28,372 nt of DNA, taken from positions 1 to 28,372 of the forward strand of contig USHA01000020.1 of NCBI GenBank assembly GCA_900554325.1, read 5' to 3'. Under the pieces are notes generated by a model. The model had not been told where the DNA came from, searched no databases, and was given only the letters and a program-made list of their open reading frames with translations. The stretch comes from an uncultured Collinsella sp. (GTDB lineage: Bacteria > Actinomycetota > Coriobacteriia > Coriobacteriales > Coriobacteriaceae). The position numbers were made by a program, and so were the translations under genes. Below are positions 13,137 to 21,658 of this stretch, in pieces. Within the stretch, counting starts at the first letter, position 1; each line of letters starts with the position of its first letter.

Positions 13137-14819
13137 CTACTTGCGACGAAGCAGCGCCGAGACCTCAGGCATCTTAAGAACGACGGCAAGGCCAAAGGTA
13201 ACAGCAAGCGAGACGACACCCGCAACGCAAACATAGCCAAGAGTAATCAGAATCGAGCCGCCAAGTACCCCGACAAAGTGTTCAAGCGCCCACATGACGC
13301 CGGCGCCTGCGGCAGCCCCTAGGCCGCCGAGCAAAAGGCCAAAGAAACCGCCATGCAGGATAGATTTGACCTGAAGGCCACGCAGGCGACGACGCAGCCA
13401 CCACAGCGAACAGCCGACCAAGATCACGTAGTCGACAACATACGAAAGCGCGATTGCCGGCATACCGAAGCCCAGCACAACGCCAAACAGCAGAACCGAG
13501 CCGGCCTGGCCGATGGCGGAATACAGGCAATAGCGGCTATAGGGCTTCATGTCGAGCAAGGCAGAGAAGCTCTTCTGCATCAACACGACCACGCCGTAGA
13601 GCGGCAGCGAGAGCGCCAGGTAGACAAGGTACTCGGACACCAGCGCCACGCCGGATTCATCGAACTTGCCGGCACAGTAAATCATGTTGAGCGGACGTGC
13701 GAAGACAATCAGGTACAGTGCGAACGGAATCAGGAAGAACAGCATCTGGGCGACGCCACGCGAAATGCCCGTGCGAACGCTGTCGTAATCCTTCTCCTGT
13801 GCGTCATGAGAGAGCTCGGTATAGAGCGCCGTCGAAAGCGAGGCGGCAATCAGCGCGTAGGGCAGCGTGTACCACAGGCGCGCATAGGCGATGACGGAAG
13901 GACCCGTCTCGGGCTGGACCACCAGCGCGGCAGCGTTTGTGATAGAAGTCGAGACAAACATGCACACCGTGGCGAGCAGCGTCGGGATACCGAGCGCAAT
14001 CGTCTGGCGCAGCGCGGGGTCCTTAAAGTCGATATGGATATGGGGATGCACGCCGTGCTTGCCAAGCGCGGGAATCTGACATGCCATCTGAACAAAGACA
14101 CCGAGGGTCGTACCGGCCGCAATCAAGATGATGCCGGCACGTTCGCCAAACTGTGCGGACACGGGCGCAAAACCCATAAAGCTCGCAATGACGATCACAT
14201 TGTTGAGGACCGGGGCAAACGTCGACCAGAAGTAGTCGCGGTGTGCGTTGAGAACGCCCGAGAACACCGAGCCCAAACCATAAAAGAGAATCTGGATGGC
14301 AAAGAAACGGAACATGAACGCAGCGGTATCCATGCTGCCGCCGTCACCCGAAAGGAACGATTGCGTCCAGATAAAGCCCGGGGCGAACACGGTCCCCAGC
14401 AACGAAATGCCACCCAGCACCAAAAGCAGAATGCCAAGCAGGTTGCCCACGTACTCGTTCGAGGCCTCGCGACCCTGCTCACGCCTCACGCCCATGTACA
14501 CGGGCAAAAACGCCGTCACGAGCATGCCACCCATCACGAGTTCGTAGAGCATATTGGGCAGGTTGTTGGCGACCTGATAGGAGGACGAGAGTAGCGACAT
14601 GCCGATAGCGGCCGCCATTGCCCACGTGCGGATAAAACCGGTGACGCGAGACACGATAGTCAGAATGGTCATAAGCCCGGCGGAACGACCAACCGTGGAG
14701 TAGTCCGACGAGCCCATGTCGTCAGTGTCATCTCGCGACGAAGAAACTTCGGATGAGGGTGTCTGAGGCGCAGATTCTTTTGCAAAATGAGCTCCGCGCT
14801 TCAATTCTTCCTGCGGCAT
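13137..14819 (-). CDS. murJ: Lipid II flippase MurJ (MviN family)
   Basis: A 560-residue polytopic membrane protein that moves lipid II across the cytoplasmic membrane for peptidoglycan synthesis. After a hydrophilic N-terminal extension (about 1-42) come the MurJ hallmarks SRVTGFIRTWAMAAAIG, NNLPNMLYELVMGGMLVTAF and PVYMG, then about 14 hydrophobic segments. The ATG at 14819 lies three bases past the ybaK stop, with GAGAGGA about eight bases upstream, and the stop abuts the uvrC start. Actinobacterial MurJ proteins often have a long C-terminal extension; this one ends just after the last TM segment (KMPEVSALLRRK). Confidence 0.93.
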   Translation of the reverse strand: MPQEELKRGAHFAKESAPQTPSSEVSSSRDDTDDMGSSDYSTVGRSAGLMTILTIVSRVTGFIRTWAMAAAIGMSLLSSSYQVANNLPNMLYELVMGGMLVTAFLPVYMGVRREQGREASNEYVGNLLGILLLVLGGISLLGTVFAPGFIWTQSFLSGDGGSMDTAAFMFRFFAIQILFYGLGSVFSGVLNAHRDYFWSTFAPVLNNVIVIASFMGFAPVSAQFGERAGIILIAAGTTLGVFVQMACQIPALGKHGVHPHIHIDFKDPALRQTIALGIPTLLATVCMFVSTSITNAAALVVQPETGPSVIAYARLWYTLPYALIAASLSTALYTELSHDAQEKDYDSVRTGISRGVAQMLFFLIPFALYLIVFARPLNMIYCAGKFDESGVALVSEYLVYLALSLPLYGVVVLMQKSFSALLDMKPYSRYCLYSAIGQAGSVLLFGVVLGFGMPAIALSYVVDYVILVGCSLWWLRRRLRGLQVKSILHGGFFGLLLGGLGAAAGAGVMWALEHFVGVLGGSILITLGYVCVAGVVSLAVTFGLAVVLKMPEVSALLRRK

Positions 14820-14822
14820 CGC

Positions 14823-15323
14823 TCAGTCCTCTCTCGTAATCGCGGCAACCGTCGCCCCGCAAAATGCAATTAAATCATCGGGTGCAAGCTCGAGCTGATA
14901 ACCACGCTTGCCTCCCGAAATAAAAATGGTATCCCAAAGGACGCATGTCTCGTCAATGAGTGTCCGGTAGCGTTTTTTCATACCGACCGGGCTGCAGCCG
15001 CCGCGAACGTAGCCAGTCGCCGCAAGCAAATCCTTCACATGCATCATGGCCAAGGACTTCTCCCCCGCGGCACGCGCGGCGGACTTTAGATCGAGCTCGT
15101 CGGCAACAGGGATGCAGCACACGACATAGTCGTTGGACGGCGTCACGCAGACCAAAGTCTTAAATCCTTGACCGGGCTCCTCGCCAAGCTGCTCCGAAAT
15201 CGCGACCCCCAGGCCCACCGACTCATCACCATCGTCTTCGTACGTATGTAGAACATAGGAAATGCCGGCACTTTCCAGCTCGCGCATCGCATTGGTTTTT
15301 GGCGTCTTTACAGCCTTTGCCAT
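14823..15323 (-). CDS. ybaK: Cys-tRNA(Pro)/Cys-tRNA(Cys) deacylase YbaK/EbsC family
   Basis: A 166-residue trans-editing protein that hydrolyses Cys mis-attached to tRNA(Pro). Lys55 in GFKTLVCV corresponds to the conserved catalytic lysine region, and YVRGGCSPVGMKKRY (about 105-119) is the family signature GG.SP.G. The ATG at 15323 has AAAGGA seven bases upstream; upstream in-frame residues to 15419 lack family similarity. It opens a tight ybaK-murJ-uvrC unit. A TATACT box lies about 38 bases upstream of the start. Confidence 0.93.
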   Translation of the reverse strand: MAKAVKTPKTNAMRELESAGISYVLHTYEDDGDESVGLGVAISEQLGEEPGQGFKTLVCVTPSNDYVVCCIPVADELDLKSAARAAGEKSLAMMHVKDLLAATGYVRGGCSPVGMKKRYRTLIDETCVLWDTIFISGGKRGYQLELAPDDLIAFCGATVAAITRED

Positions 15324-15360
15324 GACATATCCTTTCTCTCGCATTCGGACGCAAGGATTA

Positions 15361-15366
15361 AGTATA
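15361..15366 (-). promoter_or_regulatory. Candidate -10 box for ybaK-murJ-uvrC
   Basis: TATACT on the minus strand, with a predicted start about 30 bases before the ybaK ATG. The -35 region (a TGACG-like stretch) is weak. It lies downstream of the uvrA hairpin, which suits a separate promoter. Confidence 0.4.
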
Positions 15367-15404
15367 TGTCCAATTCGGCTGCATACGTCACTTCGGCACA
15401 GCAA

Positions 15405-15435
15405 GCGCCATCGAATCACAAGGAGTCGATGGCGC
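15405..15435 (-). terminator. Stem-loop after uvrA (weak terminator)
   Basis: GCGCCATCGA (15405-15414) pairs perfectly with TCGATGGCGC (15426-15435) around an 11-base loop, about 20 bases past the uvrA stop. Only TTG follows the stem on the minus strand, so it may slow or process rather than fully terminate. Confidence 0.55.
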
Positions 15436-15455
15436 CCATAAACTGAATCGCCTAT

Positions 15456-18335
15456 TTATTGAGCATCAAGTTGAGCCTGACGCTCCCGGTCACGCCTGAG
15501 CAACGGCGCCAAAAACTTGCCCGTATAACTCTGCGGACAGTCCGCAACCTGCTCCGGTGTGCCCGAAACCACGACGGTTCCGCCGCCGTTACCGCCCTCG
15601 GGACCCATATCGATCAGGCGGTCGGCAACCTTGATGACATCAAGGTTGTGCTCAATCACCAGCACCGTGTTGCCCGCATCGACCAAGCGCTGCAGCACAT
15701 CGAGCAGCTGGCGGACGTCCTCAAAATGAAGACCGGTCGTCGGCTCGTCCAAAATATAGAACGTCTTGCCCGTCTGGCGTCGATGAAGCTCCTTGGCGAG
15801 CTTCACACGCTGCGCCTCGCCGCCCGAGAGCGTCGTGGCGGGCTGGCCCAGGCTCACGTAGCCTAAGCCTACATCGTACAGCGTCTGGAGCTTGCGCTTA
15901 ATCTGCGGGATATTCCCAAAGAAGGCCAGCGCCTCGGTGACGCTCATGTCGAGCACGTCCGAGATGGTCTTGCCACGGTAGGTGACCTCGAGTGTCTCGC
16001 GGTTGTAGCGTTTACCGCCGCAAACTTCGCAGGGAACGTAGATATCGGGAAGGAAGTGCATCTCGATCTTGATCTGCCCGTCGCCCTTGCACGCCTCGCA
16101 GCGCCCGCCACTCACATTAAAGGAGAAACGACCCGGCGAGTAGCCGCGCGCCTTCGACTCCGGCGTACTCGCAAACAGCGCGCGAAGATCATCCCACAGG
16201 CCGATATAGGTAGCAGGGTTGGAACGCGGCGTGCGGCCAATCGGCGACTGGTCGATATCGATAACCTTATCGATACACTCGATGCCCTCGATTTTTTTAT
16301 ACGGACCCACAGGGCGCGTCGAACGGTGAATAGCATTCGTAAGGGCAGGCGCAATGGTGTCGGTAACCAGGGAGCTCTTGCCCGATCCCGACACGCCGGT
16401 AACAACCGTAAGCGTACCAAACTCGATCTTGGCGGTAACGTTTTTGAGGTTGTTGGCTCGAGCGCCCGTAATTTTAAGGCAGCCGCGACCGGGCTTGCGC
16501 CGTTCATCAGGCACCCGAATCATTCGTTTGCCGGTCAGATAAGCGCCCGTCATCGACTCAGGACACGCCATGATATCAGCAGGCGTTCCCGCCGCGACTA
16601 CGTGTCCGCCGTTGACACCGGCGCCGGGCCCCATGTCGATCACGTAGTCGGCGGCACGGATTGTATCCTCGTCGTGTTCGACAACGATAACGGTATTGCC
16701 GATATCGCGCAGGCGCTCGAGCGTCTTGATCAGGCGCTCGTTGTCACGCTGATGAAGACCGATCGAGGGCTCGTCCAGAATATAGAGCACGCCCATGAGA
16801 CCCGCGCCGATCTGCGTTGCCAAGCGAATACGCTGTGCCTCGCCACCGGAAAGCGTCGCCGAGGCGCGATCGAGTGTCAGATAGTCGAGTCCAACATCGA
16901 CCAGAAAACGCAGGCGCTCCAGAATTTCCTTGACGATACGGCCGCCGATAAACTGTTGGCGCTCGGTGAGTTCCAGGCCCTCAAAAAACTCGAGCGATTC
17001 ACGGCACGACAGGCAACAAACTTCGTAAATGGACTTGCCGCCCACGGTGACGGCGAGCATCTCAGGGCGCAAACGAGCGCCGTGGCAGGTCGAGCACGGC
17101 TCCTCGCGAATGTACTTCTCCAGGCGCGCCTTGGTGTTCTCGTTCGTCGTCTCGGTATAGCGTTCGTACAGGATGTTGCGAACGCCCGAAAACTTGGTAT
17201 CCCACTGGCTGCGACGTCCGTCGAGCTTTTGGTAGTCGACCGAGATCTTCGTATCGCCCAGGCCATCCAAGAATGCACGACGCACGCGAGGGGGCAAGTC
17301 CTCCCACGGCGTATCGGCGCTCACCTTAAAGTGTTTGCAGACCGCAGCAAAAATCTGCGGATAGTAGTTCGAATTGCCAAACAGGCTACCAAAGACTCCG
17401 TCGGCAATGGACTTCGAGGGGTCCTCGATCAGCGCCTCGGCATCAACGGTTTTCTTAAAGCCCAGGCCGTCGCACTCAGGACATGCGCCATAGGGAGCGT
17501 TAAACGAAAAATCACGCGGCTGAAGATCGTCAATGGAGTGTCCATGCTCCGGGCACGCCAAGGCCAACGAATACTCCAGAAGTTCGCCCTCGGTCCCCTC
17601 GGGAGCATCACGATCGGGCAGCATGTACACGTTTACATTGCCGTGAGCCAGCGCGGTCGCCTGCTCAACAGACTCGGCGATACGGCCAAGAGAGTTCTCA
17701 CGGATCACGATGCGATCGACCACGACCTCGATATCGTGCTTGAACTTCTTGTCCAGATCGATCGGATCGTCGAGCGAGCGCACTTCACCGTCGACACGCA
17801 CGCGGCTAAAGCCCTCGGCGCGAAGGTCCTCAAACAGTTTGGTGTACTCGCCTTTTCGCCCGCGCACCACCGGTGCCAGCACAAACGCGCGGCGGCCCTC
17901 CCCCGCCGCCAAGACCTTGTCGGCAACCTGGTCGGTCGTCTGGCGCTCAATGACGCGGCCGCATTCGGGACAGTGCGGGGTGCCCACACGGGCGAACAGC
18001 AGGCGCAGATAGTCATAAATCTCGGTTACGGTGCCAACCGTCGAGCGAGGATTTTTAGACGTCGTCTTTTGGTCGATCGACACCGCCGGCGAAAGGCCGT
18101 CGATTGAATCCAAGTCGGGTTTGTCCATCTGGCCCAAGAACTGGCGCGCATAGCTCGAAAGACTCTCGACGTATCGACGCTGGCCCTCGGCATAGATAGT
18201 GTCAAATGCCAGCGAACTCTTGCCCGAGCCAGAAAGACCGGTAATGACCACGAGTTGGTCACGCGGAATGGAAACATCGATATCACGGAGGTTGTGCTCA
18301 CGAGCGCCGCGAATAACGATAGAAGAATCAGACAT
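15456..18335 (-). CDS. uvrA: UvrABC excinuclease ATPase subunit A
   Basis: A 959-residue DNA-damage sensor with two ABC ATPase modules. The first Walker A is GLSGSGKSS (33-41) with LSGGEAQRIRLATQIG as signature; the second has GVSGSGKSS, LSGGEAQRVKLAKEL and ILDEPTTGL. Zinc-binding Cys pairs are visible in PCSTCHGARLRP, GGRCEACKGDG and VPCEVCGGKRYN, with RREHNL-like AREHNLRDIDV at the N-terminus. The ATG at 18335 has AAGGAG five bases upstream. It precedes ybaK on the same strand and diverges from the LTA-synthase-type gene. A partial SOS-box-like site lies upstream. Confidence 0.97.
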   Translation of the reverse strand: MSDSSIVIRGAREHNLRDIDVSIPRDQLVVITGLSGSGKSSLAFDTIYAEGQRRYVESLSSYARQFLGQMDKPDLDSIDGLSPAVSIDQKTTSKNPRSTVGTVTEIYDYLRLLFARVGTPHCPECGRVIERQTTDQVADKVLAAGEGRRAFVLAPVVRGRKGEYTKLFEDLRAEGFSRVRVDGEVRSLDDPIDLDKKFKHDIEVVVDRIVIRENSLGRIAESVEQATALAHGNVNVYMLPDRDAPEGTEGELLEYSLALACPEHGHSIDDLQPRDFSFNAPYGACPECDGLGFKKTVDAEALIEDPSKSIADGVFGSLFGNSNYYPQIFAAVCKHFKVSADTPWEDLPPRVRRAFLDGLGDTKISVDYQKLDGRRSQWDTKFSGVRNILYERYTETTNENTKARLEKYIREEPCSTCHGARLRPEMLAVTVGGKSIYEVCCLSCRESLEFFEGLELTERQQFIGGRIVKEILERLRFLVDVGLDYLTLDRASATLSGGEAQRIRLATQIGAGLMGVLYILDEPSIGLHQRDNERLIKTLERLRDIGNTVIVVEHDEDTIRAADYVIDMGPGAGVNGGHVVAAGTPADIMACPESMTGAYLTGKRMIRVPDERRKPGRGCLKITGARANNLKNVTAKIEFGTLTVVTGVSGSGKSSLVTDTIAPALTNAIHRSTRPVGPYKKIEGIECIDKVIDIDQSPIGRTPRSNPATYIGLWDDLRALFASTPESKARGYSPGRFSFNVSGGRCEACKGDGQIKIEMHFLPDIYVPCEVCGGKRYNRETLEVTYRGKTISDVLDMSVTEALAFFGNIPQIKRKLQTLYDVGLGYVSLGQPATTLSGGEAQRVKLAKELHRRQTGKTFYILDEPTTGLHFEDVRQLLDVLQRLVDAGNTVLVIEHNLDVIKVADRLIDMGPEGGNGGGTVVVSGTPEQVADCPQSYTGKFLAPLLRRDRERQAQLDAQ

Positions 18336-18396
18336 GGAAGCTCCTTGCCTCCTATTGCATCGAATCATACTGTCGATGAGTTTAGCGCACTCGACG

Positions 18397-18410
18397 CGCA
18401 CAGATGTTCG
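18397..18410 (-). promoter_or_regulatory. Possible LexA (SOS) box upstream of uvrA
   Basis: On the minus strand CGAACATCTGTGCG keeps the CGAAC half of the Gram-positive SOS consensus (CGAAC-RNRY-GTTYC) but has mismatches in the other half and one in the spacer. It is about 60 bases upstream of the uvrA ATG. Confidence 0.3.
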
Positions 18411-18478
18411 TAATACAAGATTCGCAGACCTTTAGCTTTGCGTATCGGGTGCTTTGTTTCTCGAAATGCCGTGGAAAG

Positions 18479-18516
18479 GTTACAGTAATCTACTACTGAA
18501 CTTAATTTGCTGTAAC
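18479..18516. promoter_or_regulatory. 7-bp inverted repeat before the LTA-synthase-type gene
   Basis: GTTACAG (18479-18485) and CTGTAAC (18510-18516) flank 24 bases and end 12 bases before the ATG, next to the AGGA ribosome-binding site. It could be an operator or a leader stem-loop. A TACAGT sequence inside could serve as a -10. Confidence 0.35.
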
Positions 18517-18528
18517 AGAGGAACGTCC

Positions 18529-20682
18529 ATGACCGAAGATATCCCCCTTGAAATCACTTCGAGCGACATGGCCAATCTGCCCATATTCATCGCCGTCCTT
18601 ATCGTGGCCACCGTCGTCGTGCGCGTGTATTTTTCAATCAAACACAATGAAAAGCCGCCCATTGCCCGCGTCTTTTGGTGCGCGACGCTCCTCATCCCGC
18701 TCGGCGTGGTAGCTGCATGGATTACGAATCAATTGCTCGTAAATGAGGACAGTTCCCTATGGGTCCTTTCTTATTCGGCGCTCGGTGCTGCCGCCGTCAT
18801 ACTTCTTGTCGAGCCCTTGGTTTCGGGACTTATTGACCAAACCGATCTTGAGACGGGAACGGTTGCCTGTATTTGCCGTGACATCCTTGTCATCGCCGCT
18901 GTTTCAGCGCTCTCGTTCGTTTCACTCGAAATTGCCTGCAACGAAACGTTCTATCGCATTCCCGCCAACTCATTCGGGTTTTCCGTCGGGCTGCTCGCGA
19001 CGGTTCTGCTCTCCCTTTATTTGCTGGGACAGCGTCATGGAGGCGTCATGGCCCTCGTGCCCGTCGCCTGTTGCATCCTTGGCATTGCCGAGCACTTCGT
19101 CATAACGTTTAAAGGCGAGGCCATCCTGCCAAGCGATATCTTGGCCCTTGGCACCGCAATGGAAGTGAGCGAGGGATACGAGTTTACCTTTACCGCCGGA
19201 ATCGTAACCTCTCTAGCCCTGCTGGAGATTTCCCTGGGGCTTCTTTCGCTTATCCGACCGAGAAAGCTCCGTACGCCCACCCATGTCTTCCCCGCAATCG
19301 CCGCTAACCTCTGCGCTTTTCTGCTAGTGACCGTTGTGGGGCTCTCGGGCTTTTCCAGCATCGACTTGGAGCAGGCGCTGAATTTTGGATTTGACCGTTG
19401 GCAGCCCATCACCACGTATGCGTCTCAGGGTTTTATCACTTCGTTCACCGAAATGGTCAACGAGTTGCCCATTGAGAAGCCCGAAGACTATACGCCCGAT
19501 GAGGCGCAGAGCATCGAGCAGGAGCTCGCCGCCACCTACGACAGCACGTATGGCTCGAGCGAGCAGCGCGCGGCGGCCGTTGCCCAGTTCAATGAAATCA
19601 AGCCGACGATTGTTGCCGTCATGAATGAGAGTTTTAGCGACCTTTCGTGCTTTGAGCAGCTCCAGGCGGCCGGGTACACCGGCCCCGCATTCTACAACTC
19701 GCTTCCCGACACACTTGTTCGCGGCACCATGCTCGCTTCGGTCACCGGTGGCGGAACGGCAAACTCCGAATTCGAATTTTTGACCGGAGCGACAACGGCC
19801 TTTGTCGGATTAGGCAAGATCCCCTATCAGCTGTATCAGATGAATGGCGTCAACAGCCTGGCAAAGGACCTTAAAGAGCTTGGGTATACCGCTACCGCCA
19901 TGCACCCGCAAAACCCCGTCAACTACCATCGAGATAAAATCTATCAGCAGCTGGGCTTTGGAGACTTTCTTTCAATCGGCGATTTCGAAGGTGCGCCCTG
20001 TTACCATGCCGGCGTATGCGACTACGCCACCTACGACAAGATACTCGACCTGCTTAGAACCGACGAAGCGCCGCAGTTCATCTTTGACGTCACGATGCAA
20101 AATCACGGCGGCTACGACTATGGCACCGTTCCCGCCGAAGAGCTGACAAACTATTGGGTCGAGGGAGCCAGCGAGGGCGCCAATAGCGCGCTCAACACCT
20201 ATCTCACCTGCATCAACGCATCCGACCGGGACCTCGAGTACTTTATCAACGAGCTCCGCAATATCGGCAGACCGGTTGTTCTTGTCTTTTTTGGCGACCA
20301 TCAGCCGAGCGCCGCAACGACTCTCAACGACGAGCTGTACCCTCAGGAAGATACGGCAAGCCACGCTTTCCGTGTCTATCAGTCGACCTATTTCGTCTGG
20401 GCTAACTATGAAATCGCCGGCAATACCGAGCTCAACGTCTACGACACCGTCGGGGCAAACGAGATTGCAGCCATTACCCTTAATAAGATCGGCGCCCCGC
20501 TCACCGACTATCAAAAGGCTCTGCTTGCAACAAGGTCAGATGTGCCCACCATCAATGTCGCCGGCTACCTTGGTGCCGACGGGCTGCGCTACGACTTGGA
20601 ATCTGAAGACAGCCCATACGCCTCGACGATCGACAAGCTGCAGCGCATGCAATACCTCGAGTTCGCTAGCAAAGTTCAGTAA
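18529..20682 (+). CDS. LTA-synthase-family membrane phosphoglycerol transferase (sulfatase fold)
   Basis: A 717-residue protein: hydrophobic segments between about 16 and 275 form the membrane domain, followed by an extracytoplasmic alkaline-phosphatase/sulfatase-fold domain. Catalytic positions correspond to LtaS: Glu367 in VMNESFSD (metal), nucleophile Thr410 in GGGTANSEFEFL, His526 in MQNHGGYDY and Asp590-His591 in FFGDHQPSA. Spacing between these matches the family well. The family transfers glycerol phosphate from phosphatidylglycerol onto lipoteichoic acid or other surface polymers; the acceptor here is unknown. The ATG at 18529 has AGAGGA about six bases upstream; the longer frame from 18454 includes the untranslated leader. 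It starts a plus-strand block diverging from uvrA. Family confident, polymer not. Confidence 0.87.
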   Translation: MTEDIPLEITSSDMANLPIFIAVLIVATVVVRVYFSIKHNEKPPIARVFWCATLLIPLGVVAAWITNQLLVNEDSSLWVLSYSALGAAAVILLVEPLVSGLIDQTDLETGTVACICRDILVIAAVSALSFVSLEIACNETFYRIPANSFGFSVGLLATVLLSLYLLGQRHGGVMALVPVACCILGIAEHFVITFKGEAILPSDILALGTAMEVSEGYEFTFTAGIVTSLALLEISLGLLSLIRPRKLRTPTHVFPAIAANLCAFLLVTVVGLSGFSSIDLEQALNFGFDRWQPITTYASQGFITSFTEMVNELPIEKPEDYTPDEAQSIEQELAATYDSTYGSSEQRAAAVAQFNEIKPTIVAVMNESFSDLSCFEQLQAAGYTGPAFYNSLPDTLVRGTMLASVTGGGTANSEFEFLTGATTAFVGLGKIPYQLYQMNGVNSLAKDLKELGYTATAMHPQNPVNYHRDKIYQQLGFGDFLSIGDFEGAPCYHAGVCDYATYDKILDLLRTDEAPQFIFDVTMQNHGGYDYGTVPAEELTNYWVEGASEGANSALNTYLTCINASDRDLEYFINELRNIGRPVVLVFFGDHQPSAATTLNDELYPQEDTASHAFRVYQSTYFVWANYEIAGNTELNVYDTVGANEIAAITLNKIGAPLTDYQKALLATRSDVPTINVAGYLGADGLRYDLESEDSPYASTIDKLQRMQYLEFASKVQ

Positions 20683-20742
20683 ACCCGCCCATTCGCTTGG
20701 ACCCATCGTATTGCAAGCACGCTCGGCCCAAATGCATCGCAA

Positions 20743-20772
20743 ATGACTCCCGCTCGCAAACGAGGGTACAAT
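20743..20772 (+). promoter_or_regulatory. Candidate promoter for the mrp operon
   Basis: ATGACT (20743-20748), an 18-base spacer and TACAAT (20767-20772) resemble a sigma-70 promoter about 55 bases before the mrp start. A small GGGGC-GCCCC hairpin lies in the predicted leader. No clear terminator follows the upstream gene. Confidence 0.45.
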
Positions 20773-20827
20773 GACGCTCGTGTCACATCACGGGGCTCCG
20801 GCCCCAACATATACAAAGGAGTCATAC

Positions 20828-21658
20828 ATGGGTTGCGAGCACGCACAGGCCGCCGGCGGACAAACGTCGCCGTCGCAATTTGAGGAGAACACGCTGTCCG
20901 AGGTCAAACGCGTCATCGCCGTGCTTTCCGGCAAGGGCGGTGTCGGCAAGTCGTTTGTCACCGGTGCCATCGCCACCGAGCTTGCCCGCCACGGTCACAA
21001 GGTCGGCGTCCTCGATGCCGACATCACCGGTCCCTCTATCCCCAAGATGTTCGGTATGAGCGGACGCCACGTCCATGCCCTTGGCAACCTTATGCTGCCC
21101 GAAATCTCCGAGCACGGCGTCAAGGTCATGAGCTCCAACCTGCTGCTCCAAAACGAGACCGATCCCGTCCTTTGGCGCGGTCCGGTCATCGCAGGCGCCA
21201 TTAGGCAGTTCTGGAGCGAGACCTCGTGGGGCCCCATCGACTACCTGCTGGTCGACATGCCCCCGGGAACAGGCGACGTCGCGCTCACCGTCTTCCAGTC
21301 GCTGCCCGTCGACGGCATCGTCATCGTCACGAGCCCGCAGGATCTGGTCTCGATGATCGTCGCCAAGGCGGTCAACATGGCCGAGAAGATGAACGTCCCC
21401 ATTCTGGGCATTGTCGAGAACATGAGCTATATTGAGTGTCCCGACTGCGGCAAGAAGATCGAGGTCTTTGGCAAGAGCAAGCTCCCCGAGGTCGCAGAGC
21501 GCTATAACCTCGACATCTTGGGCCAGCTTCCCATTAATCCGGCACTCGCCGAGGCCTGCGATAAGGGCGAGGTCGAGACCGCACTGCCCGATGGCATGTT
21601 GCCCAAGGCAGTCTCTGCCGTCGAGGCCATTACCCCGCACGAGACCGACGAGGCCTAA
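20828..21658 (+). CDS. mrp: Mrp/NBP35-type Fe-S cluster carrier ATPase
   Basis: A 276-residue P-loop NTPase of the Mrp/Nbp35 (ApbC) group that binds and delivers Fe-S clusters. The deviant Walker A SGKGGVGKS is at 34-42, DADITGPS at 63-70, VDMPPGTGD at 142-150 and the cluster-binding CxxC at Cys204/Cys207 (ECPDCGKK). The N-terminus has a single Cys at residue 3 and no MIP18 domain. The ATG at 20828 has AAAGGAG six bases upstream; a longer frame from 20771 begins within the promoter. The stop TAA is followed at once by the GTG of the next gene, so the two are co-translated. Likely supplies Fe-S clusters to redox enzymes. Confidence 0.9.
   Translation: MGCEHAQAAGGQTSPSQFEENTLSEVKRVIAVLSGKGGVGKSFVTGAIATELARHGHKVGVLDADITGPSIPKMFGMSGRHVHALGNLMLPEISEHGVKVMSSNLLLQNETDPVLWRGPVIAGAIRQFWSETSWGPIDYLLVDMPPGTGDVALTVFQSLPVDGIVIVTSPQDLVSMIVAKAVNMAEKMNVPILGIVENMSYIECPDCGKKIEVFGKSKLPEVAERYNLDILGQLPINPALAEACDKGEVETALPDGMLPKAVSAVEAITPHETDEA

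Noticed and set aside
11601..13322. 573-codon plus-strand frame opposite uvrC and the end of murJ
   Set aside because: Shadow of real genes; it crosses their junction with no start signal.
16056..18107. 683-codon plus-strand frame opposite uvrA
   Set aside because: Mirror of the uvrA coding bias; no domain, no start signal, wholly within uvrA.
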